DNA of 13,129 nucleotides from JABJPE01 sp036340215. Lineage in GTDB: Bacteria > Pseudomonadota > Gammaproteobacteria > Comchoanobacterales > Comchoanobacteraceae. Of the stretch, positions 6,740 through 13,129 are shown piece after piece (within the stretch, counting starts at the first letter, position 1; the number at the start of each line of letters is the position of its first letter). The notes below the pieces were generated by a model that was given only the letters and a program-made list of their open reading frames with translations, was not told where the DNA came from and made no database searches. Both the position numbers and the translations under genes were made by a program. The DNA lies in contig JAYYZF010000084.1 of assembly GCA_036340215.1 (NCBI GenBank), positions 1-13,129 on the forward strand, written 5' to 3'.

Positions 6740-7499
6740 GTTTAACATATTAAGCTTTCTAAATTTAGACATCGTACCAACTCTTGTAACCGTAGTTAAG
6801 TATGGCAGTATTGCCCTTGGATTAAATATGACAAAAAAAATGCCAAGCATGTCAAATATAATGTCTTTTGATATGAAGGGTGCTATGTTTGATGGGTTGA
6901 AGTTAATGAGGCCATCTCAGTTTGCGGTAATTGTCTTTGCCTTTTTTTTTAGTAAAGCATCAATTACCTTGTCTTCATTGGCTATACCTACATTAAACGT
7001 ATTAATACTTTTAACAGCTGTCTTTTTACTCTTAGTTTTACTATATGTAGGCGCTGTGTTCTATCAAGCTCGTTATAATAATAATAGTTATAACCTTCAA
7101 GATGATGATTTTGGCAGTGTTATTCTAAAGTCATTACTGGCAATTGTAGAGATTATCGTTGTTGGTGTAATTTTAGCTGCATCCATGTTTGGTGTTTCAC
7201 AAGCACTATTATTTTTTACAACACTAAAGTTAGAGTTAATCGTTGATATTTCTTACATAGCAGCATTTTCTGTTATGATGTTATTTAATTACTTTTATGA
7301 GAAAGAAGACTTAATTTATGACTTTCTGCCTAAATCTATTAAAGACTGGTTTGGTAGTTTAAGCCTTAATTTTGGAAAATGCTTTGCAATTAAGAGTGAT
7401 CAGATTATGAAAACAATACCGCATAGCTCTGATCTAGATGATTTAAATGAGCAAGAAAGCAGAATCAACAATAAAGTTAAAACTAAGCCCGGTATATAG
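6738..7499 (+). CDS. Unrecognised membrane protein, about four helices
   Basis: A 253-residue protein I do not recognise. Its start is GTG, supported by an AGGA ribosome site at 6728-6731, six bases upstream. The N-terminal 60 residues are only moderately hydrophobic and Met-rich (KKMPSMSNIMSFDMKGAMFDGLKLM). Hydrophobic segments follow at about 62-82, 86-108, 133-160 and 166-185, separated by a polar loop (ARYNNNSYNLQDDDFG, 111-126). The last 65 residues are polar and probably soluble, ending in an Asp/Glu/Lys-rich tail. No signal peptide, catalytic motif or known domain was seen. It stands alone on the plus strand, divergent from the zinc-ribbon gene, and its last 17 bases overlap the convergent 426-aa membrane gene. 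Codon use looks like its neighbours. An inner-membrane location is inferred. Confidence 0.75.
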   Translation: MFNILSFLNLDIVPTLVTVVKYGSIALGLNMTKKMPSMSNIMSFDMKGAMFDGLKLMRPSQFAVIVFAFFFSKASITLSSLAIPTLNVLILLTAVFLLLVLLYVGAVFYQARYNNNSYNLQDDDFGSVILKSLLAIVEIIVVGVILAASMFGVSQALLFFTTLKLELIVDISYIAAFSVMMLFNYFYEKEDLIYDFLPKSIKDWFGSLSLNFGKCFAIKSDQIMKTIPHSSDLDDLNEQESRINNKVKTKPGI

Positions 7500-8763
7500 T
7501 TTGAGAATCAATCTCCATATAATTCCTGTGTTCAAATTTTGAATGTTCCTTAAAATGATGGCAATGCTCAAAATAATAGCTACTTTGTGGATTTAGGTTG
7601 AAATATGGATTGAAAGCTATCAAGCATACAATCGTGTAGAATATACAAATCCACCATGAATCAATTGCAAGTCTCTGTTGCATGACAAACTTATTTTTAT
7701 TTACATAGTATGCCTGTATACCGGTTAAATATATTAAGGATACACATGCTAGAGTTGGAGCAAAGTTACCCCAATTTAGACCGGTTTGGAGTAAGCTCTC
7801 GTTGCACAGTAGATCTCCACTACTTTCTTTGAAATCTGTAAGAATATGGTAGAAATAAGTAATTGGTATTAATGGTAATAGGCAGTTATAAATGTAAATG
7901 ATTTTTTCGAGAATTATATTTGTCTTAGCCTCGTTTTCATCAGGATAATTTGCTAGTTGAAATGTTAAAACAGAAACTAAGCAGATAGAAAATAAAATAC
8001 GGTAGTCAATATCAGGAAGTTTGCCGTGAATTACTGTTGAGATTGCGTCACTTACAATAAATATTAACCCAAGTGGAGCTATTAACCAGTATAAATGGCT
8101 AGCTAGATATGCGGATCCTCTTATTACATTTTCTGTGGTGTCAGGATGTTTGTATACTATCCAGTAAAAAAATGAGTAGGCAATCGGTATGTAGGCCTTG
8201 ATGAGCGTTATATTAAAAATTTCTTTCCAGATGTACTCAAAACCAGTGAGACTGGTAACGAATGTGAAAATAAAAATTAATAATGTTGAAATAATAAAGT
8301 AAAAAATAACAGTAACTGCTTTTATAATAGGTGTCCAGAATGATAAATAAGCCTGATTACCAACGTTTGTGAGTTTTATACCATAAGTGTGGTAATAATA
8401 TGTCATACTGTAAACTATAGGGTACAAAAACAATAAAATTGTATAGATAGTTGCAGCATGGCTAACTTCTGCATGTACTATTTCTATATGATTATAGCTG
8501 GAAATTGGTATAAATATTAACAAGCAGGAAATGGCGCTAGTAAAGAGCAATGTAAATTTCTTTTTACCATTGTAACAAGTCATAACTAGTATGGAAAAGG
8601 TAATTAAGATTTTATCTGTGTGAATTTTAAAGAAGAATTCTGGTATGCTACCTTGATCAACAAGATAAAAAAATGCCGCCTGTATTAAGCCAAGAGATGC
8701 AAAAATAAACTTTGAGGGTATTCGCACTTTCAGTCTGTACAAAATTTCATCTATAATTTCCAT
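7483..8763 (-). CDS. Unrecognised multi-pass membrane protein with His-rich C-terminal tail
   Basis: A 426-residue protein with about ten or eleven hydrophobic segments through most of its length, so an integral inner-membrane protein. It starts RLKVRIPSKFIFASLGLIQ, has a central block FWTPIIKAVTVIFYFI, and the polar segment YKHPDTTENVIRGSAYLASHLYW. The overall layout recalls the loosely defined DUF4153 family, but I cannot confirm that. The tail after the last helix is rich in histidine (HCHHFKEHSKFEHRN), which could bind metal or be incidental. The ATG has an AAGGG ribosome site at 8772-8776 and lies 21 bases after the hemE stop, so it is probably the third gene of the permease-hemE operon. 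Its 3' end overlaps the convergent 253-aa gene by 17 bases. Function unknown. Confidence 0.78.
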   Translation of the reverse strand: MEIIDEILYRLKVRIPSKFIFASLGLIQAAFFYLVDQGSIPEFFFKIHTDKILITFSILVMTCYNGKKKFTLLFTSAISCLLIFIPISSYNHIEIVHAEVSHAATIYTILLFLYPIVYSMTYYYHTYGIKLTNVGNQAYLSFWTPIIKAVTVIFYFIISTLLIFIFTFVTSLTGFEYIWKEIFNITLIKAYIPIAYSFFYWIVYKHPDTTENVIRGSAYLASHLYWLIAPLGLIFIVSDAISTVIHGKLPDIDYRILFSICLVSVLTFQLANYPDENEAKTNIILEKIIYIYNCLLPLIPITYFYHILTDFKESSGDLLCNESLLQTGLNWGNFAPTLACVSLIYLTGIQAYYVNKNKFVMQQRLAIDSWWICIFYTIVCLIAFNPYFNLNPQSSYYFEHCHHFKEHSKFEHRNYMEIDSQTIYRA

Positions 8764-8784
8764 TTAAAATCCCTTTCTAGAAAA

Positions 8785-9858
8785 CTATATACTAATACCA
8801 TTAGTGTTGTATTTAAAGTCTAAAATTAAATCAGCAAGAAATTTTATTTTCCTCGGGTCTATGTCTTTTGGGATACCATGGCCTAAATTAAATATAAAAT
8901 TTACGTTGTTATTATTCTGTCTAAGAATTTCTAAAGCTCTTTCTTTAATAACCTCTTCAGATGCATATAATACCGAAGGGTCTAAGTTACCTTGAATACA
9001 CATATTTTTAGGTAGTTGTTTTCTTGCATTATCAATAGTTATAGACCAATCAATTGCAACTGCACTTGAGCCAATTTTTCCAATATCATTTAGCCAATTA
9101 CAGCCACCTTTTGTAAATATAATAACCGGTATATTATTCTTATATTTAGTGTTAATACGTTGAGTCATTTCTTGCATGTACTTTAATGAGAAATTTTTAT
9201 AATCCTCATGTGGGAGTAGTCCTCCCCACGTATCAAAAATCATGATAGCATTTGCACCCGCATCTATTTGAAGATCAAGGTAATAGTTAGAAACTTTTGT
9301 TATTTTACTGAGAAGGTTATGACATGCCGCCTTATTTCTATATGCAAATGATTTTGCTAGAGAAAATGTTTTGCTTGATTTTCCTTCAAGCATATATGTT
9401 GCGATGGTCCAGGGACTTCCACAAAATCCTATTAAAGGTATTTCATTTGCAAGCTCATATTTTAAATTTGCAGTTGTTTTAGATATGAATTTAAGCGCAT
9501 CTTTAGTCTTATCAATATCTATGTTTTTTATATCCTGATTTTCTTTAATTGGTGCCGAAAATACGGGGCCAGTATTTTCGACAAAATTTAAATCTAAACC
9601 CATAGCTTCAGGTACGGTTAAGATATCCGAGAAAAGAATTGCAGCATCAAGCTTATAATTTGTTATTGGAATTAAAGCTGCTTTTGTTGTCAATTCAGGG
9701 TTTTTATAAAATTTTGTAAAGTCTGGCTCAACTAAACGTAACTTTCTATATTCATGTTGGTAACGCCCAGCTTGACGTAATAACCATATAGGAGGCCTAT
9801 GTACTTTTTTACCGGCTAATGCCCTCAGAAGGAGATCATTTTTAATAGAGCTAGGCAT
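8785..9858 (-). CDS. hemE: Uroporphyrinogen decarboxylase
   Basis: A 357-residue HemE, the cytosolic enzyme that removes four carboxyl groups from uroporphyrinogen III to give coproporphyrinogen III in haem synthesis. Signature motifs are intact: RPPIWLLRQAGRY (21-33), the N-terminal family signature with the substrate-binding arginines; FSDILTVPEAMG (76-87) with the essential Asp78; GFCGSPWTIATYMLEG (144-159) with Tyr155; FDTWGG (208-213); QGNLDP (289-294); and GHGIPKDIDP (326-335) with the conserved histidine. Length is typical. The ATG lies two bases after the TGA of the upstream permease and has no clear ribosome site, which suggests translational coupling to it. Pairing of haem synthesis with an amino acid permease gene is probably just operon convenience. 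Confidence 0.97.
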   Translation of the reverse strand: MPSSIKNDLLLRALAGKKVHRPPIWLLRQAGRYQHEYRKLRLVEPDFTKFYKNPELTTKAALIPITNYKLDAAILFSDILTVPEAMGLDLNFVENTGPVFSAPIKENQDIKNIDIDKTKDALKFISKTTANLKYELANEIPLIGFCGSPWTIATYMLEGKSSKTFSLAKSFAYRNKAACHNLLSKITKVSNYYLDLQIDAGANAIMIFDTWGGLLPHEDYKNFSLKYMQEMTQRINTKYKNNIPVIIFTKGGCNWLNDIGKIGSSAVAIDWSITIDNARKQLPKNMCIQGNLDPSVLYASEEVIKERALEILRQNNNNVNFIFNLGHGIPKDIDPRKIKFLADLILDFKYNTNGISI

Positions 9859-9860
9859 AA

Positions 9861-11090
9861 TCAGTTAATTGGTAAGTAACCGTGGGTAAGTAGAATTTGT
9901 GTAAGTATAACTACTACAGCTATTAAAAGAATAACAACAAGAGCTGGTTTTCCACCTGGAAGCGTATATTCACTGGAAAGACTATTTTGGTATCTTGCTT
10001 TCCAGACCATCAGTGGAGGTAATATACCATAGAGAATTGCAATAAATACTCCACCATAACTCAGGGCCTCTATAAACAGACCTGGACAGAAAAAAATTAA
10101 CAGTAGGGGAGGTATTGTGCAAGCAACGATAAGAGCAAATCTAATACCAACAGTTCTATCCTTAATTTTAAAGCCATCAGCTAAAAAGTCTTGGAGGCTT
10201 AGTAATACTCCTAACATAGACGTTGTCAGGGCACAAAATGAGAATAGGTTATTATTTTGCCCAATAACATCACTACCTGTATATTTACTTATGGCATGTG
10301 GTAGAAGTCCAATAGGGTGTTCTGAGTTAGCTAAAGCAAGCATGCCAAGGTTGCCATGATATGGTATTATTCCGACTATTATTAGTACCCAAATTAGATA
10401 AACAAGCATGGGTATACAACTTCCTATAATCAAAACTTGTTTTAAATCCTCAATATCATTATCCAAATAGCTTCTTAAGCTAGGAAGAATTATGTGTGCA
10501 GTAAAAGATAGAATTACCACAGGAATTGCTGCTGGTAAGTATTTTATATGGTTCTGAGTTAAATTTAGATATGATATTTTTGGCAGTAGCGTAATTACCA
10601 TTATTATATAGCTGAAGCCTAACCCAAGCATGAGAATTCTATTTATAGAGTCAATACATCTAGCACCGTAGTAAACAATTGCTCCGAAAACTACTGAAAT
10701 AAATATTGAAAGTTGAATTTCACTAGTTTCAATATTAGGAGCAACCTTCGAAATAATATTTTTGAAAATATCACTTGCACCGGAAATGTAGGCACTTAAT
10801 GCTGAGTACATTAGAAGAATAAAGCATAACCAAGCTATTATTTCTCCTACTTTGCCCAGGTGCTTTTGTGCCATGCTAATAACGTTGGATTCTTGTTCCT
10901 TGCTATAATAATTTGCTTCAAGTAAAAGAAATAGTGTAGTTAGCATATACAGAAAACATAATAAAAACGTAAGAAGTGCATAACTAAATCCAGCTATTCC
11001 TGTTGTCAGAGGTAAGGCAAGCATGCCAGCGCCAATTTGTGTGCCGGCCACCAGTAGAATGCCGCCATACTTTTTGTTTAATTTGAACAC
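9861..11090 (-). CDS. Aromatic amino acid permease (tyrosine/tryptophan, HAAAP family)
   Basis: A 409-residue inner-membrane permease with about 11 helices. The first helix carries GGILLVAGTQIGAGMLALP (9-27), the diagnostic TM1 of the hydroxy/aromatic amino acid permease family (Mtr, TnaB, TyrP), proton symporters for tryptophan or tyrosine. Other matches are a mid-protein VILSFTAHIILPSLRSYL segment, which in the family is an F-x-x-H-x-x-x-PSL motif, and a late LLSLQDFLADGFKI. Which aromatic amino acid it carries cannot be told. The start is GTG, backed by a TAGGA ribosome site six or seven bases ahead. It is first in a likely operon with hemE and the 426-aa membrane gene; the promoter candidate is at 11126-11154. 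Francisella-type bacteria have related permeases. Confidence 0.93.
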   Translation of the reverse strand: MFKLNKKYGGILLVAGTQIGAGMLALPLTTGIAGFSYALLTFLLCFLYMLTTLFLLLEANYYSKEQESNVISMAQKHLGKVGEIIAWLCFILLMYSALSAYISGASDIFKNIISKVAPNIETSEIQLSIFISVVFGAIVYYGARCIDSINRILMLGLGFSYIIMVITLLPKISYLNLTQNHIKYLPAAIPVVILSFTAHIILPSLRSYLDNDIEDLKQVLIIGSCIPMLVYLIWVLIIVGIIPYHGNLGMLALANSEHPIGLLPHAISKYTGSDVIGQNNNLFSFCALTTSMLGVLLSLQDFLADGFKIKDRTVGIRFALIVACTIPPLLLIFFCPGLFIEALSYGGVFIAILYGILPPLMVWKARYQNSLSSEYTLPGGKPALVVILLIAVVVILTQILLTHGYLPIN

Positions 11091-11125
11091 TTTAATTCCT
11101 AGGTTGAAGCTAAAAGAAACATTTT

Positions 11126-11154
11126 ATTGTAGTCTTTTTCTCACTTATCGTAAA
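11126..11154 (-). promoter_or_regulatory. Promoter of the permease-hemE operon
   Basis: On the minus strand TTTACG (11149-11154) and TACAAT (11126-11131) are separated by exactly 17 bases, a reasonable sigma-70 promoter placed about 35 bases before the GTG of the permease. It is the best candidate in the 143-bp gap to the pilin-like gene. No operator symmetry was found with it. On the plus strand, only a weak TAAAAT (11209-11214) is available for the pilin-like gene. Confidence 0.5.
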
Positions 11155-11233
11155 CAAACAATTAAAATTATTCATCATACTGTATATGTAAAGATATTTA
11201 ATTTTTATTAAAATAAATCTTTTGGGTACTTAA

Positions 11234-11440
11234 ATGAGAAGATTAAGAGGTTTTTTACTTGTAGAAGTTGTTATAAGCTACACATTAATCTTGTTGTGGT
11301 TATCTATTTTAATTCGATTAAATTCCTACTTATCTTCTCAGGTGGATAATTCTTATAAACATACTTTAAAAATCTTATCAACCTGGAACAACAGTCAACT
11401 TGCTAAAATTAAGCCAGAAAAAAACAAGGTTATTTCTTAG
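11234..11440 (+). CDS. Short type IV prepilin / GspI-like protein, probably truncated
   Basis: A 68-residue protein whose start MRRLRGFLLVEVVISYTL is a class III (prepilin peptidase) signal: a short basic leader, Gly6, then mature Phe+1 and the conserved Glu+5, followed by a hydrophobic helix to about residue 31. The stretch after the helix (TLKILSTWNNSQLAKIK) resembles the A-x-N-Q-L-A-E segment of GspI/PilV minor pseudopilins. Pseudopilins of this class normally run to 110 residues or more, so this product lacks the globular domain. A seven-A run at 11418-11424 lies close to the end, and the +1 frame stays open from there to 11609, so a frameshifted remnant is possible. No clear ribosome site or strong promoter was seen. 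No other pilus gene is nearby. It may be a decayed gene or a genuine mini-pilin. Confidence 0.55.
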   Translation: MRRLRGFLLVEVVISYTLILLWLSILIRLNSYLSSQVDNSYKHTLKILSTWNNSQLAKIKPEKNKVIS

Positions 11441-11513
11441 TAATATAATCTTTTACTACTCCTATCTTTGTTTAGAAATGATAGCAAGATTACAGTTTAA
11501 GAATACTCTGTTG

Positions 11514-13129
11514 TTAAAGTACATTATACATGTTCTTTCTTATATTCTGTATTGGGCTAGCTGGTGGAGTCATAGGAGGTGTAGTTGCAAAAATGTTATT
11601 TTCATTTAAAAATGCCGAGTATTGGGGGGCATTATTTGCTGACACTTGAATTACTTCAATTTTTTCTTCTTCTGAAAAATTAGCTATATCCATAATACTA
11701 TCTGTCAGGAAGCTTCTAGATATACCCATGGAGATTAATTGGGAAATTTTTGGTGAGCCGTCACTTGATTTATTGCTGAAGTCTGCTCCAAGATTAAGCA
11801 AAAATTTTGCTGTTGAGCTTTGTTGATTCTGGATGGCTGAGTTTAATGGAGTTATACCATTATTATCAGATATGTTAATGCTATTATACGATTCTACTAG
11901 TTTTTTTAGAACGTAAGAATGACCATTTTTTGCCGCCCAGTATGTAGCTGTTTCGCCATTCTTATTTCCAGAATCTAGTTCTCTTGCTCTATCAAGTCTT
12001 ATTATTTTTTTAATTATAGTAATATCACCACGAGATGCTGCAAATATTAGAGGGCCATCGTTATAATTATCACGGTTGTTAGGCAGGGCTCCAGCATCTA
12101 AAAGTTGCAACGCTGTTTCGGTTTTATTATGCCTAATTGCAGTAACTAAGGGTGTTCTATTCATATTTGTTGTTTTTTCTAAATAAGCACCATGTTTTAT
12201 TAATTCAAGACAAATTTTTGTATGGCCTTTTTTAGCTGCGAGGTAAAGAGGAGTATTAACTTCGTTACTTGCTAAGTTTATATCTACTTTACCAGTCTCT
12301 AAAATTTTTTTAGTTATTTCATAGTTTCCTTTAGTAGCTACAAGTTGTAATGGTGACCATTTATTATTTGATATAATATTTGGATCAATATTTTGTTGAA
12401 GTAGTATTTCCGATATTTTGATTTTATTATTATCTATGGCTGTAAATAATGCTGTTTCACCTTCTTGGTTAGTAAAATTTATTTCGTTAGTTAATCTACT
12501 ACAGATTAGTTTTGTTATCTCAACTAGATCTAATTCAGCACATGTATTAAGAAGGTCATCTTGAACGAGATCACTTGGACTTAGTTGTGTTATTATTCTT
12601 GATAATATTCCATAATTATCATGGCATACTATAAATTGAATTGGCCTCCCATTATCGAAGTCAGGTGTATAAATATTGCAGTTAAAATCAAGAAGCTTTT
12701 CCATTACAATCGTATTGTTGTCACTAGCTGCATTCATAAAGGCTGTACAACCATTTGCATCAGTAAGTTCAATATTAGCTCCTTTACTAATTAAATCATC
12801 CATGATATCTAGATTAGAATTTTTGGCAGCTATCATTAATAACGATGCCCCCTTATGATCTTGTTTGTTAATATTTACTATATTTAAATTAAAAAATATT
12901 GTAAAAATATCAATATGATTGTGTTCTAAGGTATACACCATAATCTCAAATACCTTTTCACTGATGTTTCTTAGATCTAAATTAGAAGATACTATGTGCT
13001 CTATGTATTGTAATTTTTTCATTTTAGCTGCTTTTTCAAGAGCGTATCCAAGCTCTCTCAAATTATATGTTTTATATTCGATTAATAGTTTGAAAATATC
13101 ATATCTATCAAAATCTACAGTTATACTTA
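11514..13129 (-). CDS. Ankyrin-repeat protein, 5' end outside the window
   Basis: At least 537 residues of a large ankyrin-repeat protein. About ten 33-residue repeats are recognisable, several with the classical G-x-TPL-x-x-A-x-x-x-GH form, for example NEVNTPLYLAAKKGHTKICL, GETATYWAAKNGHSYVL and NGITPLNSAIQNQ. After the repeats comes a roughly 100-residue region without repeats, then a proline-rich tail TPPMTPPASP and a basic end. An in-frame TTG at 13061 could be taken as the start, but the frame is open upstream to the last base and still reads like helical repeat (YDIFKLLIEY), so the start lies beyond 13129. No signal peptide can be assessed. Such proteins mediate protein-protein contacts and are often secreted effectors in host-associated bacteria; secretion is inferred here. 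No enzymatic domain was seen in the visible part. Confidence 0.88.
   Translation of the reverse strand, partial: SITVDFDRYDIFKLLIEYKTYNLRELGYALEKAAKMKKLQYIEHIVSSNLDLRNISEKVFEIMVYTLEHNHIDIFTIFFNLNIVNINKQDHKGASLLMIAAKNSNLDIMDDLISKGANIELTDANGCTAFMNAASDNNTIVMEKLLDFNCNIYTPDFDNGRPIQFIVCHDNYGILSRIITQLSPSDLVQDDLLNTCAELDLVEITKLICSRLTNEINFTNQEGETALFTAIDNNKIKISEILLQQNIDPNIISNNKWSPLQLVATKGNYEITKKILETGKVDINLASNEVNTPLYLAAKKGHTKICLELIKHGAYLEKTTNMNRTPLVTAIRHNKTETALQLLDAGALPNNRDNYNDGPLIFAASRGDITIIKKIIRLDRARELDSGNKNGETATYWAAKNGHSYVLKKLVESYNSINISDNNGITPLNSAIQNQQSSTAKFLLNLGADFSNKSSDGSPKISQLISMGISRSFLTDSIMDIANFSEEEKIEVIQVSANNAPQYSAFLNENNIFATTPPMTPPASPIQNIRKNMYNVL

Noticed and set aside
11197..11212. TTTAAT/ATTAAA inverted repeat upstream of the pilin-like gene
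   Set aside because: Six A/T pairs in very AT-rich DNA; expected by chance and with no supporting context.
11400..11609. Separate 69-aa plus-strand gene after the pilin-like gene
   Set aside because: No ribosome site, half of it is antisense to the ankyrin gene, and it has no recognisable family; at best it is the out-of-frame remainder of the pilin-like gene.
11514..13129. Ankyrin repeats as DNA-level tandem repeats
   Set aside because: The repeats are diverged at the nucleotide level; the periodicity is only in the protein.

Overview
The window is chromosomal DNA from an AT-rich gammaproteobacterium using the standard code (TAA, TAG and TGA all end genes; ATG, GTG and TTG starts are possible). 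The core gene set (ratA, rnfH, bamE, fur, recN, nadK, hemE) is gammaproteobacterial. Three accessory traits fit a host-associated lineage of the Francisella/Legionella kind: two MFS carriers resembling the nutrient transporters of intracellular gammaproteobacteria, a tyrosine/tryptophan-type permease and a large ankyrin-repeat protein. The species cannot be fixed from this sequence alone, and the lineage is an inference.

Left part (1-3720): the last codons of ratA overlap the start of rnfH. Convergent to them is the lipoprotein gene bamE. It is divergent from fur across a 91-bp gap that carries a perfect 7-bp inverted repeat around a TATAAT box. fur converges on recN with a 26-bp overlap. recN is the second gene of an overlapping nadK-recN pair. 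This part serves quinone handling, outer-membrane protein assembly, iron regulation, DNA break repair and NADP supply.

Middle (3780-8763): two paralogous MFS transporters lie in tandem, coupled by a TAATG stop/start overlap. Next come a small CHCC zinc-ribbon protein, a divergent intergenic region with an 11-bp inverted repeat, an unrecognised 253-aa membrane protein (+ strand) and an unrecognised 426-aa multi-pass membrane protein (- strand). The last two overlap at their 3' ends.

Right part (8785-13129): an aromatic amino acid permease, hemE and the 426-aa membrane protein form a probable three-gene operon on the minus strand. Divergent from it is a very short type IV prepilin/GspI-like gene that looks truncated. 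The last gene is a large ankyrin-repeat protein whose 5' end lies beyond the window: the frame stays open to the final base, so the apparent TTG start at 13061 is not the real one.

No rRNA, tRNA, CRISPR array, insertion sequence or phage gene was seen, and no gene-free stretch exceeds about 145 bases. Most of the window is ordinary core genome. The points most worth a second look are the truncated pilin-like gene, the ankyrin protein with its proline-rich tail, the two symmetric regulatory regions and the two unassigned membrane proteins.
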